This document shows, one piece after another, positions 46,333 through 53,453 of a DNA stretch of 64,000 bases. How positions within the stretch are numbered: position 1 is the first letter of the stretch; every line of letters starts with the position of its first letter. Origin of the DNA: Paenibacillus humicola (GTDB lineage Bacteria; Bacillota; Bacilli; Paenibacillales; Paenibacillaceae); contig NZ_JAQGPL010000001.1 of the NCBI RefSeq assembly GCF_028826105.1, positions 497,501 to 561,500 on the forward strand, written 5' to 3'. Made by a program: the position numbers and the translations under genes. The notes beneath the pieces were generated by a model. It did no database searches, was not told the origin of the DNA, and saw only the letters and a list, made by a program, of their open reading frames with translations.

Positions 46333-47841
46333 TTGTCGTTTACAAAAGGTTTTTTTGCCAATATCAGCGTGTTGATCGCGCTAGCTTACTTGTTCAATGT
46401 CGGGTATAAATATATTTTTCAGCATGCGTCCGTGCAGTTCAAAAATCGGATTGCCGTCGCGATTTTCATCATCGGCGGGTGGCTGTCGATGCTGTTCGGC
46501 CTGCGCGTGCAGGCTGATACGCTCGTCGACATGCGCATGGTGCCCGTCATCGTGGCCGCGCTCGTGTTCCCGAATCCCCGGACGGTGCTGTTGATCGGCG
46601 CCGGCATCGGGATTGGCCGGCTATTTTTCAACTACGATATAAACGGATGGCTGGCGTTCGCTAGCATGATTGTGCTGGGACTGGCCGGCATGGGCCTCAG
46701 CATATGGCTGCGCAAGCTGAATTGGCGGTTTGTGTGGAAATGCACCGCGGCAGTGCTCGTTTTGAATCTCGTCTACACCTTGAACGCCATGCTGGCCCAT
46801 CTGCTCGTTCCGCCTTCCCCTTATGAATATTGGGTGTCCATCGGCTACGTCGCGTTTCCGCTGCGCGTGCTGCTGAGCGCGGTGTTTATCGCGATGGTTC
46901 GCGATTTTCAGAAGGAGCAGATGCGCGTAGAAGAGCTGCGGGCGATGAACATGCTGCTGCGGCGCCAGACGCGGGAGCTGCGAGAGGCGAAACGGGAAGT
47001 GGAGGAGAAGGCGGGCGAGCTGCTGCTCGCCTCCAGGTATAAGTCGGAATTTCTGGCCAATATGTCGCATGAGCTGAAGACGCCGCTGAACAGCATTATT
47101 TTGCTGTCCCAGCTCATCCGCGACAACGACGAAGGGCGCTACGAGCATGACGAAGTCAGCTATGCCGGACTGATTCAGACGGCGGGCAACGAGCTGCTGC
47201 AGCTGATCAACGACATTTTGGACTTGTCCAAGGTGGAAGCGGGCAAAATCGACGTCGTTTTCGAGCCCGTGCTGCTGCGCGATTTCGTGCAGGCGCTGCA
47301 GCAGCAGTTCCAGCCGTTGGCCGACCAGAAGGGGCTTCAGTTCGAAATCGAAACAGAGCTTGAAGCGCCGGATTCGCTCGTGACCGATGAGCTGCGCCTC
47401 AATCAGATTTTGCGCAATTTGCTCGTCAATGCCATTAAATTTACCGAGCAGGGATCCGTCAAGCTGACGATTCGCCTCGAGACCTCACCGGGCTTAACAG
47501 AGCTGCGGGGCACCGGCCGCAGGCGCAACTGGAATTTCGCCTCCTGGGGACGGCCGGTCAAACGGCCGGTCGGCGTGCAGCGCATATCGTTCACCGTCTC
47601 CGATACGGGCATCGGCATCGATCCGGAGAAACAGAAGCTGATCTTCGAAGCGTTCCAGCAGGGGGACGGGGCGATCAACCGCAAATACGGCGGCACCGGG
47701 CTCGGCCTTTCTATCAGCCTGCAGCTTGCGCGCCTGCTGGGCGGCGGCCTTACGCTCCAGAGCGAGAAAGGAACAGGCAGCTCCTTCACGCTCAGCATGC
47801 CGACCCGGCCGCTCTCGCTCGTCAGCAAAACAAACGACTGA
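46333..47841 (+). CDS. Sensor histidine kinase with 5TM receptor domain
   Basis: 502 residues; TTG 46333 follows GGGGGAGG with 9-nt spacing, preferred to a start at 46303. Five or six membrane helices of the 5TMR-LYT type (ADTLVDMRMVPVIVAALVFP, IGAGIGIGRLFFNYD), a coiled coil, HisKA (LANMSHELKTPLNSIILLSQ), HATPase (NAIKFTEQGS, FTVSDTGIGIDPE, GTGLGLSISLQL). No receiver or HPt, so it can phosphorylate a partner directly, most simply the regulator at 45005. The 5TMR domain senses unknown ligands. Confidence 0.94.
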   Translation: MSFTKGFFANISVLIALAYLFNVGYKYIFQHASVQFKNRIAVAIFIIGGWLSMLFGLRVQADTLVDMRMVPVIVAALVFPNPRTVLLIGAGIGIGRLFFNYDINGWLAFASMIVLGLAGMGLSIWLRKLNWRFVWKCTAAVLVLNLVYTLNAMLAHLLVPPSPYEYWVSIGYVAFPLRVLLSAVFIAMVRDFQKEQMRVEELRAMNMLLRRQTRELREAKREVEEKAGELLLASRYKSEFLANMSHELKTPLNSIILLSQLIRDNDEGRYEHDEVSYAGLIQTAGNELLQLINDILDLSKVEAGKIDVVFEPVLLRDFVQALQQQFQPLADQKGLQFEIETELEAPDSLVTDELRLNQILRNLLVNAIKFTEQGSVKLTIRLETSPGLTELRGTGRRRNWNFASWGRPVKRPVGVQRISFTVSDTGIGIDPEKQKLIFEAFQQGDGAINRKYGGTGLGLSISLQLARLLGGGLTLQSEKGTGSSFTLSMPTRPLSLVSKTND

Positions 47842-47869
47842 TGTTTACCAAAAAAGTTGTCCAAAAGGC

Positions 47870-47899
47870 TTGACTAACAGGGAGGGTATAAGATATATT
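47870..47899 (+). promoter_or_regulatory. Promoter of tRNA-Thr
   Basis: TTGACT (47870-47875), 18-nt spacer, TATATT (47894-47899); transcription would begin about 25 nt before the tRNA. Confidence 0.75.
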
Positions 47900-47929
47900 A
47901 TAAAAGTCGCGTACAAAGACGCCTTCTTC

Positions 47930-48004
47930 GCTGGTGTAGCTCAGGGGTAGAGCAACGCACTCGTAATGCGTAGGCCGGGGGTTCAATTCCCTTCACCAGC
48001 ACCA
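47930..48004 (+). tRNA. tRNA-Thr (anticodon CGU)
   Basis: 75 nt with encoded CCA. Acceptor GCTGGTG/CACCAGC, D stem GCTC/GAGC, anticodon stem ACGCA/TGCGT around loop CTCGTAA, T arm GGGGG-TTCAATT-CCCTT with two G-U pairs. Reads ACG codons. Its 3' half is duplicated in degenerate form at 55569-55624. Confidence 0.97.
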
Positions 48005-48007
48005 TAC
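47953..48007 (+). repeat. att-like direct repeat, copy A (3' part of tRNA-Thr)
   Basis: From the anticodon stem through CCA and TAC, 55 nt, matched with about four differences and one inserted G by copy B at 55569-55624. Homology weakly continues into the terminator downstream. Candidate integration boundary of a 7.6-kb island. Confidence 0.65.
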
Positions 48008-48019
48008 TTATCCAATCAG

Positions 48020-48056
48020 GGCGCGGGTTGCCGAGTTTTCGGCCCCGCGTCATTTT
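48020..48056 (+). terminator. tRNA terminator
   Basis: GCGGG..CCGA pairs with TCGG..CCCGC around a TTTT loop, followed by TCATTTT. A related hairpin follows the tRNA remnant at 55625. Confidence 0.7.
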
Positions 48057-48064
48057 GATTTCTT

Positions 48065-48080
48065 CTAACGATTTTCTAAC
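48065..48080 (+). promoter_or_regulatory. Third CTAAC direct repeat
   Basis: CTAAC at 48065-48069 and 48076-48080 (11-bp period), followed by TGTGAT, 17 nt, TTATTA as a possible weak promoter at about 48087-48115. No gene starts nearby on the plus strand; a small RNA or antisense transcript into the YfiT-like gene is possible. Confidence 0.4.
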
Positions 48081-48211
48081 CTTTAGTGTGATGAAGCGAA
48101 TTTTCGTGCTTATTAGGGGAACCGACGATTGAGTCGCCTAGACCGCGTAGAACCGCTTCCTGCAGGTTCGGAAGGACATGTGAATAGGTACGTCCGCCCA
48201 TCAGACCCAGC

Positions 48212-48751
48212 TTACCAGCCCATTCTTGTTCTCAGATTCGAGATGTGGGCTGTATGATGACGCCCGTGCCAGGCATAGAACCCAAGGTTTACATCTAATC
48301 GGACGACGCCAGAGTCAGGATGGGTAAAGGTAAGCCCCCACTGTGTGTCCTGCAATGACAACAGTAATAATCCCCAGCGCGCATGGAGCTGATCCAGCAG
48401 CCCTAAAGATAAAGAAATATCCGCTAGGCGGCTATCGTCAAGCTCTGCCCAACGCGCTTCATCATAAGGCTTAATCGTTGGCTCAACCTCGGTCAACGCA
48501 AGCTTGAAACGAATCAGACTATTCAAATGGCTGTCAGCCAAATGATGCACGACCTGCCGAACGGTCCAGCCCTGCGGCCGATAGGGTGTATCCAATTGCT
48601 TCTCATCCAGCCCCTCGATGGCTTTTCGGATCTGTAAGGGCAGCGCTTTGATTTCTTCGATCCAGCGAAGACGCTGCTCATTGGAAACCGCACCGCTCCA
48701 TTCAAATTTGCCAATCGGAAATTTTAAGGCTTCCATTTTCAGTTTTGTCAA
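48212..48751 (-). CDS. YfiT-family bacillithiol transferase-like protein
   Basis: 179 residues, TTG 48751 behind GGGGAG. Matches the YfiT/DinB fold: YRPQGWTVRQVVHHLADSHL, ALTEVEPTIKPYDEARWAEL, and GFYAWHGRHHTAHI supply the three metal-binding His. Family members transfer bacillithiol to electrophiles. First gene inside the tRNA-bounded island; lower GC than the neighbouring signalling genes. Confidence 0.88.
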   Translation of the reverse strand: MTKLKMEALKFPIGKFEWSGAVSNEQRLRWIEEIKALPLQIRKAIEGLDEKQLDTPYRPQGWTVRQVVHHLADSHLNSLIRFKLALTEVEPTIKPYDEARWAELDDSRLADISLSLGLLDQLHARWGLLLLSLQDTQWGLTFTHPDSGVVRLDVNLGFYAWHGRHHTAHISNLRTRMGW

Positions 48752-48913
48752 TTCTAATCTCCCCTTATTATGAATACGAGTATTAATTTACAAACCACTC
48801 TACGGTTCATTTAGATGTAGACAAAAAAGGCATGCCTACGCCAATCACGCTACATCTGTACGATTTGTTAGAATGCGCGGCTGCTGGAAACTGAGTATTG
48901 GTTTTTTATTATG

Positions 48914-48937
48914 CTATCGTCTTCGTTAGCGCAACAA
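48914..48937. repeat. Dispersed CTATC..CGTTAGC repeat, empty IS110 target look-alike
   Basis: CTATCGTCTTCGTTAGCGCA shares CTATCGTCT with both IS110 insertion sites and CGTTAGC with related motifs at 52432 and 55347. It carries no insertion. Confidence 0.45.
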
Positions 48938-48998
48938 CTTTCTGCATTGATTTCTTTAGAACAAAAAAGGGACAGGCCGTATTTTAGTAGGATTCAAT

Positions 48999-49898
48999 TC
49001 ATTTTAGAGGGATATCCACTGTCCAAGGACCCTTAATGATTTCTGTACTTACTCCCTTATGAATTACAGACCAGTCAGTAATCACAATTTGAAGCTGCGT
49101 TATGTCGGTAGTTGTCGGGTTGAATTTTGCTAAACCATGAATAACGCCGTTTTTTTGCTCGCTTTGTTCACCGCCGTGATCAGGCTCCGGCTTCAGATGA
49201 GCTTCCCCATTTGATCTGACTAAAGCCATCTGAAACCCCATAGGCGCTTCTTGTTCGGTATTGAAGTCAAAAAAAACTACTGTTTCATGTTCATTCATTT
49301 CAATTCGTTTAACAACAAACGATAGATCGCCATCTTCTTCAGGTAGTTTGATTATGGCTCCGGGCTCAATTGTTTTAGTTAGAATTTTTTCAGAAGAATA
49401 TTTAACAAAGAACCGGCTACCGCCGCCGCTCAGTCTTGTGTGACCCAGATCAATATCACCGAACTCTACTTGATACAAACCAGGTTCCCCATTTTGATGC
49501 CAAACTGCTGATGCAGTAATTGATTCCTGAGGTTTTAATGTTTTCTTTCCTATTGAGGTGATGGAAACACGTTCATATTTATCAGTAGGAATCGCGAAGG
49601 GACCAATCAAGATACTTGGAATATTAGCAATATCAAGTGAATCGTCCCATACATTTTTGATTGAAATCGAAAAATGCACCGAATCCCCCTGATCGTAATC
49701 CTGATGTTCCGGAACAACGGAAAACTCTAAATATACAGGTGCTGGTCCACGACCCTCACGAATTGATGTCTGTTTTTCTGATTGCAAACCTTCACCGCTA
49801 TTCAGCTTCGACGGGCTATTTGCCAACTTTTGACCACACCCAATGAGTATGAGGAAAACCAGAAACATCAACGCCACTACTACTAAAGCATTTCTCAT
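48999..49898 (-). CDS. Lipoprotein of unknown function
   Basis: 299 residues, ATG behind GGGGAGAG. Signal with lipobox LILIGCGQK. The mature part has Ig-like or BsuPI-like strand patterns (YLEFSVVPEHQDYDQGDSVH, LKPQESITASAVWHQNGEPG). No enzymatic motif. AT-rich, in keeping with an acquired island gene. Exposed on the outer face of the membrane. Confidence 0.8.
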   Translation of the reverse strand: MRNALVVVALMFLVFLILIGCGQKLANSPSKLNSGEGLQSEKQTSIREGRGPAPVYLEFSVVPEHQDYDQGDSVHFSISIKNVWDDSLDIANIPSILIGPFAIPTDKYERVSITSIGKKTLKPQESITASAVWHQNGEPGLYQVEFGDIDLGHTRLSGGGSRFFVKYSSEKILTKTIEPGAIIKLPEEDGDLSFVVKRIEMNEHETVVFFDFNTEQEAPMGFQMALVRSNGEAHLKPEPDHGGEQSEQKNGVIHGLAKFNPTTTDITQLQIVITDWSVIHKGVSTEIIKGPWTVDIPLK

Positions 49899-50067
49899 TT
49901 GGGACTCTCCCCGTTTAGATTATAACCAAATAGACGCTATGATTTTTTAAATGTTGCACGATGGTTTTATATTGAACTTTACTGCCCGTTTGTTGAGCGA
50001 AGTGCAAATAAACTAAAACAAGCGATGGATCGGTTCCATCGCCGCGCTATCGTCTCCGTCGTATTAT

Positions 50068-50290
50068 GAGGTCAGCCAGTATTTGCTGGTTGACCTCTTT
50101 TCTTTTTAAGTGGTGTATTAACCGGTAGCCGGGGCAGAACGATCGTATCCGTGGGAGGCATTGATCCCGTCGCTAAAACTGTTCGCCCCCTACTTGTGGA
50201 AACCATGTTTAAGCTGGTTGGGACGAAAGATCCCGCATTACAAGCGATGCTGTGGAACTGCAAGCAGCGTAGGGATACCGGCAATCTTTA
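50068..50290 (+). ncRNA. Candidate IS110 bridge RNA, copy 1
   Basis: Begins with a 12-bp stem-loop, GAGGTCAGCCAG (50068-50079) with CTGGTTGACCTC (50086-50097). Downstream, CCGTCG (50167-50172) is identical to the bases after the left CT, and CTAAAAC (50173-50179) is the reverse complement of GTTTTAG before the right CT: a candidate donor-binding segment. ACGATCG (50139-50145) is complementary, with one mismatch, to the left target CTATCGT. Known IS110/IS621 elements encode such an RNA in the left end; boundaries here are guesses. Confidence 0.55.
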
Positions 50291-50310
50291 ACTTCCAAAA
50301 GGAGAATATC

Positions 50311-51513
50311 ATGGATCCTGTAATCGGCCTGGATATTTCAAAGGGGCAAAGTGAAGGACAAGCATTTTTAAGGAAAGGACAACCCTATGGCAGAAGCTTT
50401 CGTTTTCTCCATACGCTTGAAGGGTTTAAGGATTTGCTCAGCGCTATCCAAGATGTCCGTAATAAGACTGGCTCTTCCCCTGTTATCATTTTGGAATCAA
50501 CGGGGCATTATCATCAAGCTGTCGTACAGTTTCTCGAGTCGCACGAGTTCTTGTACCTTGTAATCAATCCGCTTATTTCTCATCAAGCGAAGAAATCCAG
50601 TCTTCGCAAGGTGAAAACAGATGCTGTGGATGCCTACCAGCTGTGCGAGCTTTATTACAAAGAGGAGTTTGAAACCCATAAAAAAAGAGGTATTGGGCTG
50701 CTCAACCTTCGTCACTTGACACGACAGCACAATTCTATTACTCATATGTATGTTCAGGCCAAGCTTCATTTCCAAGCTGTATTAGACCAAGTCTTCCCCG
50801 ATTATAGAGGGATTTTTGGGGACTTGTACTCTACGGTTTCCTTATCTATCCTAAGGGAGTTTCCAACGTCCAAAACGATTCTTCAAGCCGGATTGACGAA
50901 ACTTACGGACAAAATTGCGTACCTCTGTCCTAGACGCTCCGAGAACTGGGCTAGCGAAAAGGCCAAGACCATTCTAAGTGCTGCGGTGAATAACCCTTTC
51001 CAGGAAACAGCCTACAGCAGCCATCTCGTTAGCATGGGGCTATACATCAACCTCCTCCTCCAATACCAAGAGCACCTATCCCACCTGGAAGATAAGATCG
51101 ATGCTCTTGCTAAAGAAGTTGAGGAATTCAGGATTATCCAGTCCATTCCCGGGATCGGCGGCAAAATCGCTGCAACGGTTTTGTCCGAAATCGGAGAGAT
51201 CAACCGGTTTAATCACGCCAAGAAAGTAGTTGCCTTCGCAGGTGTAGACCCTAGTGTCTTTGCGTCAGGGAAGTTTACCGCGACCACCAATCGAATCACG
51301 AAACGTGGCTCCAAGCAGCTGAGGCATAGCCTGTATCTTGCGGTCATATGTGGGTTAAAGAATTCCCGGAATAAAAAGCTTCGTGAATACTACGATAAGA
51401 AGCGTGAAGAAGGAAAACCATACCGAGTCGCCGTTGTTGCCTGTATAAACAAGCTCCTTCACTGGATCTACGCCATTTTAACCAAGAAAGAGCTCTTCCT
51501 TGATTTAGCTTAA
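50311..51513 (+). CDS. IS110-family transposase (DEDD recombinase)
   Basis: 400 residues from ATG 50311 with AAAAGGAG upstream; an in-frame TTG at 50161 falls in the non-coding RNA region and is rejected. RuvC-like DEDD residues can be seen in VIGLDISKG, VIILESTGHY and KVKTDAVDAYQL. The C-terminal Tnp domain has IPGIGGKIAATVLSEIGE and the serine region ITKRGSKQLRHSLYL. Full length, so probably active; the identical second copy supports recent transposition. Confidence 0.97.
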   Translation: MDPVIGLDISKGQSEGQAFLRKGQPYGRSFRFLHTLEGFKDLLSAIQDVRNKTGSSPVIILESTGHYHQAVVQFLESHEFLYLVINPLISHQAKKSSLRKVKTDAVDAYQLCELYYKEEFETHKKRGIGLLNLRHLTRQHNSITHMYVQAKLHFQAVLDQVFPDYRGIFGDLYSTVSLSILREFPTSKTILQAGLTKLTDKIAYLCPRRSENWASEKAKTILSAAVNNPFQETAYSSHLVSMGLYINLLLQYQEHLSHLEDKIDALAKEVEEFRIIQSIPGIGGKIAATVLSEIGEINRFNHAKKVVAFAGVDPSVFASGKFTATTNRITKRGSKQLRHSLYLAVICGLKNSRNKKLREYYDKKREEGKPYRVAVVACINKLLHWIYAILTKKELFLDLA

Positions 51514-51731
51514 GAACCACACTTCTCATACAGACGAAAAACCTTCCAACGCTCCTTAGGAGGGTTCTTAACCATGCCCATTTTTCAGTATAGTGCTTTC
51601 TCTTCTAAAACTTAAGAGAAAAATCTTGACAAGCTATTAGCTGGTTTTAGCTTAATTCCGAAATCCCTCGGGCAGACCGAGGGGCGATAGCCCCGATGCG
51701 TGACTATGGTGTTATCTGGTGGATACGCCTT

Positions 51732-52328
51732 CTATGAAACACTAACATTTCTTTTACTTAATTTCTTAAATACCGAGTAATCCTCATTGGACTTAATAAA
51801 ACTTAATATCTTTTCGGCACATTCTATTGGATTCAACTCTTCAGTATCTACTTCAAGGTCATATTCATTAAAGCAATATACTTTGTCGAACTGGGAACTT
51901 GCAAGTCCAATCTGTCGATCACCTCTGATTTTCTCTCTTCTTATGAGTTCTTCTTTTGAGCATATTACACCTATAAACAATGTAGGCTGATCAAAAAATA
52001 CATCAAGACACTCATTAAACCTCTTGTCATTGTCGATTACCGTATCTGCGATTACATTCAAACCCATTTCTGAAAACAATTTAATTGTCGAATAGTAATA
52101 TGACATTATGGGATCAAAAATGATTTGTGCAATAACTTGATCATCTACTTCTCTTTTAGGTTTAAAATCCGGAAATTTTTTATCAATAAATTCATTGAAA
52201 TTTTTAAAAAAATCATCTATTGATAAATGATGAAAAAGAATCTCTTTCTGATTTACTAGTTCAATAGAAATACTGGTCTTTCCTGAACTTGAAGTTCCGT
52301 TCAACAACACAATAATTCCTTGCTTCAA
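51732..52328 (-). CDS. Chloramphenicol phosphotransferase-like P-loop kinase
   Basis: 198 residues from TTG 52328 behind AGGGGG; ATG 52364 lacks a site. Walker A in LLNGTSSSGKTSIS, a DD pair in LSIDDFFKNF, GVICSKEELIRREKIRGDRQ as the lid, and YDLEVDTEELNPIECA are all typical of the CPT family. CPT phosphorylates chloramphenicol in Streptomyces; here the substrate is unknown and a zeta-toxin-like role cannot be excluded. Markedly AT-rich, lying between the two IS110 copies, so likely acquired. Confidence 0.8.
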   Translation of the reverse strand: MKQGIIVLLNGTSSSGKTSISIELVNQKEILFHHLSIDDFFKNFNEFIDKKFPDFKPKREVDDQVIAQIIFDPIMSYYYSTIKLFSEMGLNVIADTVIDNDKRFNECLDVFFDQPTLFIGVICSKEELIRREKIRGDRQIGLASSQFDKVYCFNEYDLEVDTEELNPIECAEKILSFIKSNEDYSVFKKLSKRNVSVS

Positions 52329-52431
52329 ACGAATCCCCCTCACATATAAAATTTTCGTATCCATCAGATAACGTTATATTCACAAAGTTTATAAAATTAT
52401 CCAACTCAGAAATATTCGAGAAACGATTAAA

Positions 52432-52489
52432 CTATCCTGCCCAATAGCACAACAAAGGCCGCCGATTCATTGTTTTGTCGGCAGCCTTT
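52432..52489. terminator. Dispersed motif plus terminator hairpin
   Basis: CTATCCTGCCCAATAGCACA (52432-52451) is a relative of the motif at 48914. Directly after it AAAGGCcGCCGA (52454-52465) pairs with TCGGCaGCCTTT (52478-52489), terminating the minus-strand gene at 52495 and sharing its core with the hairpin at 19963. Confidence 0.65.
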
Positions 52490-52494
52490 TCGGC

Positions 52495-53127
52495 CTATAG
52501 GTTACGGTGGTTATGTAAAAACCAATTTTTCAAATCTTCGCTCATGATCATATATTTTTCCTGTGTGGTATCTGGATGCAATTCGATACCGCCAGTTGGT
52601 CCGAAAATGACCAATTCTACGCTAGTCTTATCCTTAAATACAATGCTACCTGTGTCGTTCGCGCCATAAGAATCGCCTGGATCGAATGGTCTAAGTTCCG
52701 CCTCTTGGATCATCTTAATCACGGCAGTTGTTTCTTCAAGGGTCAAGGTTACGGGGGTAATCATGCCGATGGTGATTTCTTGCACCTCCCCGGCGGCAAG
52801 TTTTTCTTTAAACTGCTCTGGCCACTTGCTATCCGCGCTTCCCCCAATAGAACAGCTCGAAATCATCAAAATTAAACCGATGATAGCAAAGATTACGCCC
52901 ATTACACGTTGCATACTTAACGCTAAATCACTCGGTTGAGCATCTTTGAATTGCCATCCAAGTTGTACATACCATGCCGCGTATGGCCCTATTGCCGCAA
53001 TCAGTCCTAGTATAAAAAACAAGAACCCGAAAAATCCTGTCAAAAAAACACGCCCTAACATCATTAAAATCGGTCGAAGAGAGGCCTTCACTATATACAT
53101 ACGGGTATCCACCGAAGACGTTACCAT
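52495..53127 (-). CDS. Two-helix membrane protein of unknown function
   Basis: 210 residues. Two hydrophobic helices (GFFGFLFFILGLIAAIGPY and VMGVIFAIIGLILMISSC) with a Tyr/Trp-rich loop between them, then about 110 soluble residues (TLTLEETTAVIKMIQEAELR, VELVIFGPTGGIELHPDTTQ, MIMSEDLKNWFLH) resembling a small PH-like sensor domain found in several Firmicute membrane proteins. The start at 53127 is not backed by a clear ribosome site. Cargo between the IS110 copies. Confidence 0.75.
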   Translation of the reverse strand: MVTSSVDTRMYIVKASLRPILMMLGRVFLTGFFGFLFFILGLIAAIGPYAAWYVQLGWQFKDAQPSDLALSMQRVMGVIFAIIGLILMISSCSIGGSADSKWPEQFKEKLAAGEVQEITIGMITPVTLTLEETTAVIKMIQEAELRPFDPGDSYGANDTGSIVFKDKTSVELVIFGPTGGIELHPDTTQEKYMIMSEDLKNWFLHNHRNL

Positions 53128-53210
53128 GTATTCTGCCCCGTTACTTCAATGACCAGGAGCAGGTCGCCACGGCGCCTGCTCCAATTTCACTATCGTCTCC
53201 GTCGTATTAT

Positions 53211-53433
53211 GAGGTCAGCCAGTATTTGCTGGTTGACCTCTTTTCTTTTTAAGTGGTGTATTAACCGGTAGCCGGGGCAGAACGATCGTATCCGTGGGAG
53301 GCATTGATCCCGTCGCTAAAACTGTTCGCCCCCTACTTGTGGAAACCATGTTTAAGCTGGTTGGGACGAAAGATCCCGCATTACAAGCGATGCTGTGGAA
53401 CTGCAAGCAGCGTAGGGATACCGGCAATCTTTA
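53211..53433 (+). ncRNA. Candidate IS110 bridge RNA, copy 2
   Basis: Same sequence as copy 1, shifted by 3143: stem-loop 53211-53240, donor-like segment 53310-53322, target-like segment 53282-53288. Confidence 0.5.
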
Positions 53434-53453
53434 ACTTCCAAAAGGAGAATATC

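Larger units (their letters stand above)
50047..51652 (+). mobile_element. IS110-family insertion sequence, copy 1
   Basis: 1606 nt identical to copy 2 at 53190-54795 (constant offset 3143; I compared both ends and the encoded protein). It has a 264-nt non-coding left part, one transposase and a 139-nt right part. No terminal inverted repeats, as expected for IS110. CT occurs at 50047 and 50054 on the left and at 51651 on the right, so the true left end is ambiguous by 7 nt; 50054 is favoured because CTATCGTCT recurs in an empty site at 48914. A consensus -35 TTGACA lies 21 nt from the right end (51626-51631). A GCGATGGA/TCCATCGC hairpin flanks it on the left (50022-50042). Confidence 0.92.

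Noticed and set aside
50161..50310. N-terminal extension of the IS110 transposase from TTG 50161
   Set aside because: ATG 50311 has AAAAGGAG and gives the usual IS110 start MDPVIGLDIS; the extension covers the structured non-coding region.
51732..52328. Zeta-type toxin of a toxin-antitoxin pair
   Set aside because: P-loop kinase pattern and the YDLEVDT ending fit chloramphenicol phosphotransferases better, and no antitoxin-like gene is adjacent.
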